Shown here in pieces: positions 28,353-40,045 of a stretch of 46,046 bases of DNA. Source of the stretch: Actinomycetes bacterium (GTDB taxonomy: Bacteria; Actinomycetota; Acidimicrobiia; Acidimicrobiales; Bog-793); the NCBI GenBank assembly GCA_021798985.1, contig JAJZBI010000029.1:1-46046 (forward strand). Direction: 5' to 3'. The notes under the pieces are model-generated. The model was not told the origin of the DNA. It was given only the letters and a program-made list of their open reading frames with translations, and did no database searches. Made by a program: the position numbers and the translations under genes. The stretch's first letter is position 1, and each line of letters opens with the position of its first letter.

Positions 28353-28566
28353 TGCTGCCCTTGCCTTCCTAGGCGATACCACGGTGCCGGGAGCGGGCGT
28401 CGGCCGGACTCGCCCGGGCACGGGAGACTGTTGACAAGTCGGTGCGACACGGCCCCCCGCTGGGACCCGGTAGCGACTGCACGACTCACCAAGGCAAGCT
28501 CCCGGGCACCGGGACGGGCCGCTGAACTCCGGGCGACCAGAACGTGACGAACATAGGACCAGTGCC

Positions 28567-29334
28567 TCAGTGGGTCAAGACCGGGGACGCTGCGACGCGC
28601 AGGTCAATGGTCGCAAAACCCGCTACTTGCGCCCGATCGAGCAGCGTCACGAGGCTGATCATTTTTTCCCTTAGCGCGCTCGGCGCGCCGATGATCACGA
28701 GGGGCGCGTGGCGCAGCTGGATCACGAGGCCGTCTCCGGGGCGCTCGCCCAACCAGGCGACGCGGCTCAACAAGGCGACCGGCAGCGCCCGGGCGAGGGT
28801 GAGCACCGCCTGCTCGCTCGGCGCGAGGTAGCCGCCCGGCGCGGGCACGACCCCGACGCCCGACAGCGGCGCGAGGTCCGGCGTGCTGGCCGTCGTGTCG
28901 GCGAGCACCCGGCCGCTGCGGTCGATCAGGGCGTAGCTCGTCGGGCCGAGCTCGACCTCGGCGAGGGGACGGCGCTCGGTGATCGCGATCGAGACGGCGC
29001 TCGGCCAGTGGCGGGTGACGGTGGCGCGCGCCACCCAGGGCAGGCGCTCGATCGCCGCCTCCTCGGCGGCGAGGTTGAGGTCAATGAGCGGCGGGTGCCG
29101 ATCGAGGCCAGTGACCGCCAAGAGCTCGCTTTGCCGCTCGTGGCTCGCCCCGCTGATCGAGATCGCGCGCGCCGAGAGGAGGGGCGAGTGCAGGACCACG
29201 AGCGTGGCGACGACGAGCGCCACGGCCGCCAAGAAGCCGCCGAGGATCGCGAGGCGGCGATGCCCGGCCTGGCGGGCGACGGCGATCTTGCGCGCCCGCA
29301 GGCGGGGGTCGCTGAGCACGGCGCGCGCGCTCAC
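28567..29334 (-). CDS. ftsQ: cell division protein FtsQ
   Basis: A 255-residue bitopic division protein. A basic cytoplasmic end is followed by a membrane helix at about 25-47 ([21 protein letters not shown]). Then comes the POTRA domain, [70 protein letters not shown], and the FtsQ beta domain. It links early and late division proteins with FtsL. The GTG at 29334 overlaps the murB stop (GTGA). Confidence 0.87.
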   Translation of the reverse strand: MSARAVLSDPRLRARKIAVARQAGHRRLAILGGFLAAVALVVATLVVLHSPLLSARAISISGASHERQSELLAVTGLDRHPPLIDLNLAAEEAAIERLPWVARATVTRHWPSAVSIAITERRPLAEVELGPTSYALIDRSGRVLADTTASTPDLAPLSGVGVVPAPGGYLAPSEQAVLTLARALPVALLSRVAWLGERPGDGLVIQLRHAPLVIIGAPSALREKMISLVTLLDRAQVAGFATIDLRVAASPVLTH

Positions 29335-30268
29335 CTGAATTCCCCCACCGTCCGCAGCTCCAAGGACAGCTCCACGCCCAAGCGCTCGAGCACGAGACGA
29401 CGAACCTCGCTGATCAGGCGGAAGACGTCGTCGGCTGACCCGTTGGTATCTGACTGCACGAAGTTGGCATGTTTCTCGGACACCTGGGCGGAGCCGACCC
29501 GCAAGCCCTTCAGGCCCGCTGCCTCGATGAGGCGCCCGGCGGAATCCCCCGGCGGGTTGGAGAACGTCGAGCCGGCGTTGCGACCGCCCGGCTGATGGGC
29601 GCGCCGCCAGGCGACGATCTCGCTGATCGCGCCCGCAGCGCGCTCGGGGTCCCCCGCGGCGAGCTGGTAGGTCGCCGACAAGACGAGATGGTGGGCGTGC
29701 AGCGCGGAGTGGCGGTAGCTGAACGCGAGGGCGGAGCTCGACCACTCGGCGGCCTCACCAGTCCTGAGGTCGACGACGAGCGCGCCGACGAGGCGGTCCT
29801 TGGTCTCCGCGCCATGCCCTCCGGCATTCATCGCCACGGCGCCACCGACCGACCCGGGGATGCCGACCGCCCATTCCATGCCCGTCCAGCCGGCCACGGC
29901 GCTGCGGCGGGCGAGGACCGGGTAGTCGACCCCCGCGCCCGCGCGCGCCAGGCCGTCGTCGCGTAGCTCGAGGCCGGCGTAGTCGCCTGCGAGGGCGACG
30001 CACAGCCCGGCAAAGCCCGAGTCGGCGACGAGGAGGTTCGAGCCGCGCCCGAGCGCCAGCACCGCGACCCCGCTCGTCGCCACGGCGCGCGCCACCGCCT
30101 CGAGGGCGGCCGGGCCCGAGATCTCGACGTACAGCGCCGCCGCGCCGCCGGTGCGATAGGTGGTCTTCGGCCCGATGGGCTCGTCGCGAAGCGCCAGTCC
30201 CTTCAGCTCGGCGGCCGCAGCCTCGATGCGGGCCGCCTGCTCGCCGGTCGTGCCGGTCACTGCCGCCC

Positions 30269-30272
<4 letters not shown>
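29331..30272 (-). CDS. murB: UDP-N-acetylenolpyruvoylglucosamine reductase
   Basis: A 313-residue FAD enzyme that makes UDP-MurNAc. It has the FAD-domain elements YRTGGAAALYV, LALGRGSNLLVADSGFAGL and MEWAVGIPGSVGGAVAMNAGGHG. The catalytic Ser is in NAGSTFSNPPGD, and the C-terminus carries KHANFVQSDTNGSADDVFRLI. The GTG at 30272 makes a GTGA overlap with the murC stop; GTG 30275 is a one-codon alternative. Confidence 0.93.
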
Positions 30273-31638
<1,366 letters not shown>

Positions 31639-31642
<4 letters not shown>

Positions 31643-32784
31643 CGTTTGCTCCCGACTCGTCGTGGCGCGCGCCGCGCCGCCTCTTCTACTAACGAGGCCA
31701 CTCGTTCGGCGGCATCGGGGCGGCCGAGCCGGCGCGCCGCCTCACCCATCGCACGACGGCGCTCGTCCTCGCCGAGGAGCGCGTCGAGTACCCGGGCGAG
31801 CTCCTCCGCGCTTGCGGCCGCGTCCTCGACGAGCAGCGCCGCCCCCGCTTCGGCGAGGCGCTCGGCGTTCAGGCGTTGGTGGTCCCCCGGTGCCCCCGGC
31901 AGCGGCACGAGGACGCTCGGGGTGCCGATCACGGTCAGCTCGGCGATCGTCGACGCGCCGGCGCGGGCGACCACCACGTCGGCCGCTGCGAACAGCGCCG
32001 GGAGGCGCTCCTCGTAGCCGACGAGGCGGTATTCGAGGCCGTTGGCGCCGGCAAGGTCGCGGGCCTGCACGCGCGCCCAGTCGAGGTCGCGCTCACCCGC
32101 CACGTGCACGACGACGAGGTCATGGCGCGCGGCCCAGGCGCGGGCGAGGCCGATCGCCGCGAGGTTGAGGCGGCGCGCCCCGAGAGAGCCGCCGGTGAAC
32201 GCGACGACGAGACGGTCCTCGGGAAGGCCGAGCGCGCGCCGGGCGGCCGAGCGCCCCTCCGGCGTGCGGTCCACCGCCAGCACCTCGGGGCGCACCGGGG
32301 CGCCGGTCAGCACGGCGCGGGGCAGCGGCGTCCCGGGCAGCGCGATCGCGCACGCCGTCGCGAAGCGCCCGGTCAGCCGGTTGGTGGCGCCGGGCACGGC
32401 ATCGACGTTGACGACAACGAGCGGCACGCGCAACGCCGCGGCGCCGAGCGCGCACGGCAGGGCCGCGTAGCCGCCGATGCTCACGACGGCCTCGGGCCGC
32501 CTGCGGGCGACGAGCGCGAGGCCCCGGGCACAGCCGAGCGCCAGCATCGCCGCCGCCTGCACGCTCCGGCGCGAGATCCGGCGCTCAATCCCCCGTCCAG
32601 GCAGCGTCACGAGCGAGAAACCGGCCGCCGGGACGAGACGGGCTTCCATCCCCCGCGCTGCGCCGACGTAGGTGATCTCGGCCGGCTGGCGGCCGCCGGC
32701 GACGAGCGCCCGCGCGACGGCGAGCGCCGGCAGCACGTGACCGGCGGTGCCGCCGCCGGTGACGATGATCCCGCCGCGGCTCAC
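31639..32784 (-). CDS. murG: UDP-GlcNAc:undecaprenyl-PP-MurNAc-pentapeptide transferase
   Basis: A 381-residue GT-B transferase that makes lipid II on the inner membrane face. The N-terminal donor loop is IIVTGGGTAGHVLPALAVA (7-25). Next are VSIGGYAALPCALGA, then AFTGGSLGARRLN and VARAGASTIAELTVIGTPSVLVPLPGAPGDHQRLNA in the UDP-GlcNAc domain. The usual start of that GlcNAc site is slightly diverged here. The GTG at 32784 is in a GTGA overlap with the ftsW stop. Confidence 0.95.
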
Positions 32785-34295
32785 CGCAGCCCCGCCCGGC
32801 TCCCCGTCATCACCCCGGCGCGGCGCGGCGCGCCGGCGCGAAGCGGCACGGCGGCGTGGCGTGCCGCAGCGCTCGCCGGACGGCGCACCGTTGCCGCCTG
32901 GCGCGATCCCCCAGCGCGGCGCGGCGAAGGGGTCCGCGCGCTGGCCGCCGCCCGGGGAGCGCGCTCGGCTGGCCGGCGGGTCGCCGAGCGCGGCGCGTGG
33001 GAGGGCGCGCTCGGCTGGCGCGACCTCGTGGCGTCGGCTCGCGGCCGAGTCCGGGTGCCGCTCGCCGGCCGGGCCGGTGCGGTGACGAGCTCGGTGCTCA
33101 CCTTCGGCTGGCGGGCGATGTTGGCGAGCAGGCCACAGGCGAACAGCGCGACGATGAGCGAGGACCCGCCTGCCGACAAGAAGGGCAGCGGGATGCCGGT
33201 GTCGGGCAGCAGGCCGGTCACGCCGCCCATGTTCACGAAGGCTTGGAAGACGATCCAGCCGGTGATCGCCGTGGCGAGCAGCGCCCGGTAGCGGTCCTCG
33301 GCGCGCATGGCGATGCGGATCCCGAGCCAGCCAAAGCACGCGAAGCCGCACACGACGGCGAGGCAGCCGAGCAGGCCGAAGTCGTTGCCGATGGCGGCGA
33401 AGATGAAGTCGCTCGACGCGTTGGGCAGCAGCCACGGGCTGACCGCAGTCGCCATCGGGTGCCCGGCGAGGTGCCCCGAGCCGAGCGCGGCGAGGGACTG
33501 GACGAGCTGGTAGCCGACGGTCGAGGCGTGCCCGAAGGGGTTGAGGAAGGCGAGCAGGCGCGCCCGGCGGTAGGGGGCGGCGAGGGCGAGGATCGATCCG
33601 AGGACGGCGAGCACGCCGACGACCGAGGCGAGCAGCCGGCCGCGCACCCCCCCTGCGTACCACAGCGTCGCGGCGATCCCGACCACGACGATCGCCGTGC
33701 CGAGGTCGGGCTGCTTCAAGATCAGCGCGCCCAAGATGGCGGCGATGAGCGCGAGCGGCAGCACGAGCTCGTGCAGCTGGTCGCGGCAACGCTCGCGCCG
33801 GGCCACGAGGTCGGCGGCGAACAGCGCGAAGGCGAGTTTGGCAATCTCGGAGGGCTGGAGGGTGATCGGCCCCGCCCCGAGCCAGCGGCTGGACCCTCCC
33901 GCCCCCTTGCCGAGGTGCGGCACGAGCACCGCGAGCAGCAAGCAGAACGCCGCGACGAGGATCGGGCGGACCCGGCGCCGCAGCCGGGCAAGGTTCTGGC
34001 GGCGGGCGACGACGAAGGCGACGAGGCCGATCAGCGCCCACATCACCTGGCGCTCGACCAAGGAGAAGACCGAGCCGTAGCTGTAGAGCGACTCGATCGG
34101 CGAGACACCGGCCACCGAAACGAGGCCGAAGACCGTGAGCGAGACGGCGAGCAGCTCAAGGCGGCGAGCGTCCTTGCGCCCGAGGTCTTCGAGGGAGGTC
34201 GCGCGGCGGCCGGCGGCCGCCACGGGCGGCGCGTCACGGCCGCCATCGAGGACGCGAAGGCGCGGCGTCCGCTCGAGCAACTGGGCGATCGCCAT
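32781..34295 (-). CDS. ftsW: SEDS glycosyltransferase FtsW
   Basis: A 504-residue polytopic peptidoglycan polymerase of the division machinery, partner of FtsI. Ten hydrophobic segments run from about 45 to 395. The SEDS landmarks are HLGKGAGGSSRWLGAGPITLQPSEIAKLAF, LKQPDLGTAIVV and the late loop TGLLPDTGIPLPFLSAGGSSLIVAL. The last 100 residues are an unusual Arg/Ala/Pro-rich, probably disordered basic tail. RodA is the alternative, but the position between murD and murG favours FtsW. The ATG overlaps the murD stop as TGATG. Confidence 0.92.
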   Translation of the reverse strand: MAIAQLLERTPRLRVLDGGRDAPPVAAAGRRATSLEDLGRKDARRLELLAVSLTVFGLVSVAGVSPIESLYSYGSVFSLVERQVMWALIGLVAFVVARRQNLARLRRRVRPILVAAFCLLLAVLVPHLGKGAGGSSRWLGAGPITLQPSEIAKLAFALFAADLVARRERCRDQLHELVLPLALIAAILGALILKQPDLGTAIVVVGIAATLWYAGGVRGRLLASVVGVLAVLGSILALAAPYRRARLLAFLNPFGHASTVGYQLVQSLAALGSGHLAGHPMATAVSPWLLPNASSDFIFAAIGNDFGLLGCLAVVCGFACFGWLGIRIAMRAEDRYRALLATAITGWIVFQAFVNMGGVTGLLPDTGIPLPFLSAGGSSLIVALFACGLLANIARQPKVSTELVTAPARPASGTRTRPRADATRSRQPSAPSHAPRSATRRPAERAPRAAASARTPSPRRAGGSRQAATVRRPASAAARHAAVPLRAGAPRRAGVMTGSRAGLR

Positions 34296-35665
34296 CAGGC
34301 CTCCCCGCCGATCTCTTCGCGCACGAGGCGCGCGAAGTCCGCCCCACGCTCCTCATAGGAGCGGTACCAGTCGAACGAGGCGCAGCCCGGTGAGAGCAGC
34401 ACCACCTCGCCCGGGCGGGCGAGGGCGCGCGCCACGCGCACCGCCGCGCGCATCGAGTCGGCGCGCTCTACGGGATAGCCCGAGAAGGCCGCCGCCACCT
34501 CTTCGGCGGCCTCGCCGATCGCGACGACGGCCCGGATCCGGCGCCGACCCCCGGCCTCGGCCGCGAGCCGCATCGCCGAGAGATCGAGGCCCTTGTTGCG
34601 ACCCCCGGCGATGAGCACCACCGCACCGAAGCCGCGCAACGCCGCGGCGACGGCCGAGGGCGTGGTGGCCTTGGAGTCGTCGTAGTAGGCGACCCCGGCG
34701 TGCTCGGCCACGAGCTCGACGCGGTGCGCGAGCACCGTGGTCATCCGGAGCGCCTGGCGGCACGCGGCGGCATCGGCACCCGTGCCGAGCGCGATCGCGA
34801 GCGCGGCCAGGGCGTTCTGCACGTCGTGGGGAAGGGCGCGCGGCAGCTCCGCCAAGGTGGCGTAGGCGGTCCCGTCCGGGCCGACGAGCCGCTCGCCGTC
34901 GAGGTGGTAGTCGCCGCGCTCGAGCCCGAAGGTCACGACCCGGCCGCGCCCGGCGCGCGCCGCCTGCATCACCACCTCGTCCTCGGCGTTCGCGACGGCC
35001 ACGTCGCCGGGGCCCTGGCGGGAGAAGATCTTGGCCTTGGCCGCCGCGTACGCCGCGACGTCGCCGTGCCAGTCGAGATGGTCCTCGGCGAAGTTCAAGT
35101 AGGCGGCGACGATCGGGCGCAGGTCTCGGGTGTAGAGGAGCTGGAAGGAGGAGACCTCCGCCACCACCAGCTCGACGCCCGGCGCGAGCACGGCGTCGAT
35201 GAGCGGGCGCCCGATGTTGCCCGCCGCCGGCGCGTTCCGGCCGGACGCCGCCAGCATGGCGGCGACGAGCGAGGTGACCGTCGTCTTGCCGTTCGTCCCG
35301 GTGATCGCGACGAGAGGCACCGGCGACAGGCGCGCCGCCAGCTCAATCTCGGAGACGAGCCGGTCGGCCGGTGCCGCTCCGAGCGCCGGGTGGCTCGGGG
35401 GCACGCCGGGGCTCGCGACGACGAGATCGGCGTCCCCGATCAGGCGGGCCAGCGCGAGCGGCCCGGGCGACTCGACGAGCTCGATGCCAAGGCGCGCCGC
35501 CTCCTCGCGGGCAGCCGGGTCGGGACGGTCGTCGAGCACGCGCAACGAGAGGTTGCGGGAACGCAGCACCCGCGCCACGGCCTGGCCGGTGCGCGCGAAG
35601 CCGACGATCAGCACCGTCTGCACGCCGGCGAGCGCGTCGACCGAGGGCGGCACGAGCTCGGACAT
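34295..35665 (-). CDS. murD: UDP-N-acetylmuramoylalanine--D-glutamate ligase
   Basis: A 456-residue Mur ligase adding D-Glu. The N-terminal domain starts with LIVGFARTGQAVARVL. The ATP loop is AITGTNGKTTVTSLV (Lys127), followed by GNIGRPLID, VAEVSSFQL and AYLNFAEDHLDWHGDVAAYAAAKAKIF. The C-terminal domain has VAYYDDSKATTPSAVAAAL and SPGCASFDWYRSYEERGADF. It starts two bases after mraY, and is the only junction in this stretch with a gap. Confidence 0.95.
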   Translation of the reverse strand: MSELVPPSVDALAGVQTVLIVGFARTGQAVARVLRSRNLSLRVLDDRPDPAAREEAARLGIELVESPGPLALARLIGDADLVVASPGVPPSHPALGAAPADRLVSEIELAARLSPVPLVAITGTNGKTTVTSLVAAMLAASGRNAPAAGNIGRPLIDAVLAPGVELVVAEVSSFQLLYTRDLRPIVAAYLNFAEDHLDWHGDVAAYAAAKAKIFSRQGPGDVAVANAEDEVVMQAARAGRGRVVTFGLERGDYHLDGERLVGPDGTAYATLAELPRALPHDVQNALAALAIALGTGADAAACRQALRMTTVLAHRVELVAEHAGVAYYDDSKATTPSAVAAALRGFGAVVLIAGGRNKGLDLSAMRLAAEAGGRRRIRAVVAIGEAAEEVAAAFSGYPVERADSMRAAVRVARALARPGEVVLLSPGCASFDWYRSYEERGADFARLVREEIGGEA

Positions 35666-35667
35666 AG

Positions 35668-36708
35668 TCACTTCACCGTTCCCAGGCTGAGGAAGTCGGC
35701 GTAGAAGATGCCGAGGCCGAGCACCGCGCACAGTGCCGAGAAGATCCAAAAGCGGATGATCACGGTCGTCTCAGGCCAGCCCATCAGCTCGAAGTGATGA
35801 TGCAGCGGTGCCATCCGGAACACCCGCGTGTGGAAGACCCGGTAGCTGATGATCTGGATGACCACGGACAGCATGATCACGAGGTACAGGCCGCCAATGA
35901 TCGGCAGCAGCAGCTGCAAGTTGAGCAACAGCGCCAGCACCGCGAGGCCCGTCCCGATGGCGAGCGAGCCCGTGTCGCCCATGAAGATCCGCGCCGGGGC
36001 GGCGTTCCACCACAAAAAGCCCACGCAGGCACCGGCCATCGCCACGGCGACGAGCGCGAGGTCGAGGCCGTCGGGGACCCGGTAGAGCTGGGGGTGGGTA
36101 TGGCGGATCTCCCAGTAGCCCACCAGCGCGAAGCAGAAGTAGGTGAACGACGCCGACCCCGCCGCCAGGCCGTCGAGCCCGTCGGTGAGGTTGACGGCGT
36201 TCGCCTCGGCGACGATCACGAAGATCGACCAGATCACCCAGCCGACCGTGCCGAGCTCCAGGCCCGGCAGGTCATAGCGGGTGAACGAGAGCGTGGTGTG
36301 CACGCCCGCGAGCTCGGCAGCGGCGATCGAGAAGGCGGCCGCCACCACGATCAACAACCCGAGCTTCCAGCGCTTGTTGAGGCCGAGGCTGCGTCGGCGG
36401 CGGACCTTCAGCCAGTCGTCGCTCAGCCCGACCAGGCCGGCGAGGACGATCGCGCCCACCGCGAGCAGGCCCTCGCGACTGAAAGGGACGTGGGTGCCGA
36501 GGTGCCCGAGCAGGTAGCCCGCGACCACCGCCGCCAAGATGGCGATCCCCCCCATCGTCGGCGTCCCCGCCTTCACAAGGTGGATCGCCGGGCCGTCCTC
36601 GCGGATCTGCTGGCCGATGCGGCGCCGGCGCAACCAGCGCAGCAGGATCGGCGTGCCGAACCCGGCGACCAAGAGCGCGATGCCGCCCGAGGTGAAGATC
36701 GCGATCAC
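35668..36708 (-). CDS. mraY: phospho-N-acetylmuramoyl-pentapeptide transferase
   Basis: A 346-residue membrane enzyme forming lipid I from UDP-MurNAc-pentapeptide and undecaprenyl phosphate. Conserved cytoplasmic loops are GTPTMGGIAIL, GLSDDWLKV, VNLTDGLDGLA (catalytic Asp region) and FMGDTGSLAIG. The C-terminal segment APLHHHFELMGWPETTVIIRFWI carries the HHH motif. About ten membrane helices are present. The GTG at 36708 forms a GTGA overlap directly with murE; murF, which usually lies between the two, is absent. Confidence 0.95.
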   Translation of the reverse strand: MIAIFTSGGIALLVAGFGTPILLRWLRRRRIGQQIREDGPAIHLVKAGTPTMGGIAILAAVVAGYLLGHLGTHVPFSREGLLAVGAIVLAGLVGLSDDWLKVRRRRSLGLNKRWKLGLLIVVAAAFSIAAAELAGVHTTLSFTRYDLPGLELGTVGWVIWSIFVIVAEANAVNLTDGLDGLAAGSASFTYFCFALVGYWEIRHTHPQLYRVPDGLDLALVAVAMAGACVGFLWWNAAPARIFMGDTGSLAIGTGLAVLALLLNLQLLLPIIGGLYLVIMLSVVIQIISYRVFHTRVFRMAPLHHHFELMGWPETTVIIRFWIFSALCAVLGLGIFYADFLSLGTVK

Positions 36709-38195
36709 GCGGTCTGCCCAAACGCTGCGGGCGCGCCGCTCACCTCGCGACCAAGGCGAGCCAGCTCCTCTCGCACGACGACCCGGTCATCAAAGGCGAT
36801 CGGCCCGTCGGCGAACTGCATCGTCGTCTCATGGCCCTTGCCGGCGACGACAACGGTGTCGCCGCCCGAGGCCTGCGACAGCGCGGCGGCGATCGCCCGT
36901 CGCCGGTCGAGCTCGACCACGCAGCGGCGCCGATCGCCGACGCCCGCCAGCACCTCCGCGGCGATCGCCTCGGGGTCCTCGCTGCGCGGGTTGTCGGTGG
37001 TGAGGATCACGGCGTCGGCGAGGCGCGAGGCGACCTCGCCCATGACCGGGCGCTTGCCGCGGTCGCGATCGCCACCGCAGCCGAAGACCACGATCAACCG
37101 CCCGTGCGTCGCCGCGCGGGTCGCCTGCAGCACCGCTTCAAGGCCCGCTGGCGTGTGCGCGTAGTCGACGACGACGCTCAGGCCATCGGGGCTCGTCATG
37201 GTCTCGAAGCGACCCGGCACACCATCGGCCTCCTCGAGCCCGGCGCAGATCGCGTCGAGCTCCACGCCGACAAGGCGCGCTGCGGCGGCGGCCCCAAGCG
37301 CGTTGCGCACGTTGAACAGGCCGCCGAGGGGAAGGCGCACGAGGCGCCCCCCGAGGCGAAACGTGCTCGACGACAGCCCGAGCTCGAGCTCGGACACGTC
37401 GTGCATCGAGTACGAGACCGTCTCGATCTGGGGGCGGTCGAGCAACCGGCGGCCGTAGGGATCGTCGGCACAGATCACCGCGGCGCGGGCGTGCTCGGGC
37501 GTGAACAGCGTCGCCTTCGCCTGGAAGTAGGCCTCCATCGAGCCGTGGTAGTCGAGGTGGTCCTGGCTGAGGTTCGTGAACACCCCGACCTCGAAGCGGG
37601 TCCCGTCGACGCGGTGCTGCACGAGCGCGTGCGAGCTCACCTCGACCGCGCAGGACTGCGCGCCGCCGTCTCGCAGCTCGGCAAAGAGCCGCTGCAGCTC
37701 CGTCGCCTCCGGGGTCGTTCGCGCGCCGCCGAGCGTGCCGATCACCCCGCACCGCCAGCCGTGCGCCGCGAAGATCGACCGCAACAGGTACGTCGTCGTG
37801 GTCTTGCCGTTGGTTCCCGTAACGCCGATGGCGTGGAGCGCGCTCGCCGGATCGCCGTAGAAGGCGCACGCTGCCTGTGCGGTGGCAGCACGCGCCGCTC
37901 CCGGCGCGACGACGAGCTGGACCGCCGCGCCGGCGGCCTGGCCGAGCGAGCGCTCGCAGATGAACGCTGCGGCGCCGGCGGCGCGGGCCGCGGCGACGAA
38001 GTCGTGGCCGTCATGGTGCGCCCCCGGCAGGCAGCAGAACAGCGCGCCGGGGTGGACCTTGCGGTGGTCGATCTCGACGGCGCGGATCGGCAGGCCGTTC
38101 GGGTCGCCGAGCACCGCGAGGGGGCGCACCCGCTCGACGATGCGCTCGAGCGACACCGGGGGTCCCATGACCTTGTCCACGCTGACGAGTCTCAC
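36705..38195 (-). CDS. murE: UDP-MurNAc-L-Ala-D-Glu--meso-diaminopimelate ligase
   Basis: A 496-residue Mur ligase adding the third stem-peptide residue. The ATP loop is GVTGTNGKTTTTYLL (124-138, Lys131). VEVSSHALVQHRVDG and FTNLSQDHLDYHGSM follow. The specificity motif DNPR (401-404) and EDPEAIAAEV are those of enzymes using meso-diaminopimelate rather than lysine, so this organism probably has mDAP-type wall. The GTG at 38195 overlaps the ftsI stop (GTGA). Confidence 0.95.
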   Translation of the reverse strand: MRLVSVDKVMGPPVSLERIVERVRPLAVLGDPNGLPIRAVEIDHRKVHPGALFCCLPGAHHDGHDFVAAARAAGAAAFICERSLGQAAGAAVQLVVAPGAARAATAQAACAFYGDPASALHAIGVTGTNGKTTTTYLLRSIFAAHGWRCGVIGTLGGARTTPEATELQRLFAELRDGGAQSCAVEVSSHALVQHRVDGTRFEVGVFTNLSQDHLDYHGSMEAYFQAKATLFTPEHARAAVICADDPYGRRLLDRPQIETVSYSMHDVSELELGLSSSTFRLGGRLVRLPLGGLFNVRNALGAAAAARLVGVELDAICAGLEEADGVPGRFETMTSPDGLSVVVDYAHTPAGLEAVLQATRAATHGRLIVVFGCGGDRDRGKRPVMGEVASRLADAVILTTDNPRSEDPEAIAAEVLAGVGDRRRCVVELDRRRAIAAALSQASGGDTVVVAGKGHETTMQFADGPIAFDDRVVVREELARLGREVSGAPAAFGQTA

Positions 38196-40045
38196 GCGCC
38201 CGAGGTCGCGCTGCAGGTCAAGGGGCTCGGCGTCGGTGCCCCGTGGGGCGCGATGTCGTAGCGGCGCAGGGCGTACTCCATGACCTTGGCGAACACCGGC
38301 GCCGATGCCGAGCCGCCGTAGGGGTCGGCGGAGTGGTTGAGCCAGACAATGCCAGAGAGCTGAGGTGCCTGGGCGGGCACGAATCCCACGAAGGTGGCGT
38401 TGAAGTCGCCCGGGACATAGCCGGTGCCCCCGGTGGCGACCTGCTGGGCAGTCCCGGTCTTGCCCGCGACGGCGTAGCCCGGCACCGCAGCGCACACCGC
38501 CGTGCCGTCTTGGACGACGCCTTCGAGCATCGGGATGAGCTCGTGTGCGATCGCCGCGGGCAGCACTCGCCGGCTCGAGGTCGCCGTGGCGTGCTCGACG
38601 CCGCTGCCAGAGATCGTCGCCTGCACGAGGTGGGGAGTCTCGCGCACCCCACCGTTCGCCACGGAGCTGTACGCGTCGAGGATCTGCAGCGGCGTGACCG
38701 CCTCGCCGAGGCCGATCGGCACCGAGCCGGTGTCTGAGCCCACCCAGCTCGAGGAGGGCCCGACGATGCCGTAGGACTCGCCCGGCCAGTTCAGCCCGGT
38801 GGGCTTGCCGAATCCGAGGTCCGCCAGCGCGTGGCCGAGCCGGGTCATGCCGAGCAGCGAGGCGATGTGGATCGTGCCGACGTTGGAGGACTGGGCGAGG
38901 ATCTGGGAGGCCGTGAGCGTCTCGGTCGGGTGGTACTCGGCATCCGCGAAGACATATCCGCCGATCGTCTTGGTCATTGGGACGATGAATGGCGTCGAGG
39001 GCGTGATGATCCCGTCTTTCAGCGCGTAGGAGAACGTGGCGATCTTCATCACCGAGCCGGGCTCGTACACCGAGGTCACCGCCAGGTTCTGGCTGGCGGG
39101 CTCGATCACGCCCTTCGGCGTGGCGACGAGGTCGACCATCGCCAAGATCGCGCCGGTCTTCACCGATTCGATGACCGCCACGCCACTGCGGGCGTGCTGC
39201 AGCTTCATCTCGGCGGTGAGGTCCTTGGTGACCTCGACCTGCAGCGGCTCATCGATGGTGAGGACGACGCTCTCGCCCTGACGGGGCGGCACCACATGGC
39301 TGGTCGAGCTGGGCAGCGCCACGCCGCCGGGCGCGATGCCCACCAGCTCGCTGCCCGCCTTGCCGCTCAAGGTGGCGTTCTCCTCCTCCTCAAGCCCGCT
39401 GACGCCGGCACCGTTCGCGCCGAGGAATCCGAGCAAGGGCTCAAAGAGGCTGGCATCGGGGGCCGTCCGCTGGGTGTCGGGCAAGAAGCTGATGCCGGCG
39501 AGCCCGAGCGGGGCGATCTTGGTCTCAAGGGACGGCGCGGCCTCACGCGCGAGGACGACGTAGCCGTTGTGCTCGGACAGATCGGCGATGAGCGTCGACA
39601 CGGACTGGCCGAGCAGGGGGGCGAGGGCGCGCGCCTCCGTCGTCGGGTGGCTGATCTGGAAGTCGTCGGCGACCACGTCGACGGTGGGCACCGAGGCGGC
39701 CAGCAGGTTGCCGTTGCGGTCGTAGATGGCCCCGCGCGTGGCTGGCAGCACCACCTTCTGCGCGGTCTCGCCAGCCGCGTACGCGGCATAGCGCGAGCTG
39801 TCGAAGAACTGGACCATGGTGAGCCGCGCGACCACGGCGACGAGCGCCACGGCGCTGGCAAGCCAGAGCAGGCGGAGGCGGTGACGCTGGCGGCTCGCGC
39901 TGCGCTTTCGACCGCCGACGCTCGACGCGGCGTGGCCCGCCACTCGGGACCCGGCGGCGACCGGGCGGCGCGCGGGCGGTCGGTGCCGCGATGCCGGCGC
40001 CGCGGGTGCGGTCCGCCGTGGCGGGCGGGGTGGTGGCGCGCTCAT
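38192..40045 (-). CDS. ftsI: division-specific transpeptidase, penicillin-binding protein 3 type
   Basis: A 617-residue class B penicillin-binding protein that cross-links septal wall with FtsW. Residues 1-57 are a basic Pro/Arg-rich cytoplasmic tail, and the membrane helix is at 59-80. The pedestal domain starts at PATRGAIYDRNGNLLA. The transpeptidase motifs are Ser331-x-x-Lys334 (GSVMK), SSN (386-388) and KTG (529-531). There is no PASTA domain. The ATG overlaps the ftsL stop by four bases. Confidence 0.95.
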   Translation of the reverse strand: MSAPPPRPPRRTAPAAPASRHRPPARRPVAAGSRVAGHAASSVGGRKRSASRQRHRLRLLWLASAVALVAVVARLTMVQFFDSSRYAAYAAGETAQKVVLPATRGAIYDRNGNLLAASVPTVDVVADDFQISHPTTEARALAPLLGQSVSTLIADLSEHNGYVVLAREAAPSLETKIAPLGLAGISFLPDTQRTAPDASLFEPLLGFLGANGAGVSGLEEEENATLSGKAGSELVGIAPGGVALPSSTSHVVPPRQGESVVLTIDEPLQVEVTKDLTAEMKLQHARSGVAVIESVKTGAILAMVDLVATPKGVIEPASQNLAVTSVYEPGSVMKIATFSYALKDGIITPSTPFIVPMTKTIGGYVFADAEYHPTETLTASQILAQSSNVGTIHIASLLGMTRLGHALADLGFGKPTGLNWPGESYGIVGPSSSWVGSDTGSVPIGLGEAVTPLQILDAYSSVANGGVRETPHLVQATISGSGVEHATATSSRRVLPAAIAHELIPMLEGVVQDGTAVCAAVPGYAVAGKTGTAQQVATGGTGYVPGDFNATFVGFVPAQAPQLSGIVWLNHSADPYGGSASAPVFAKVMEYALRRYDIAPHGAPTPSPLTCSATSGA

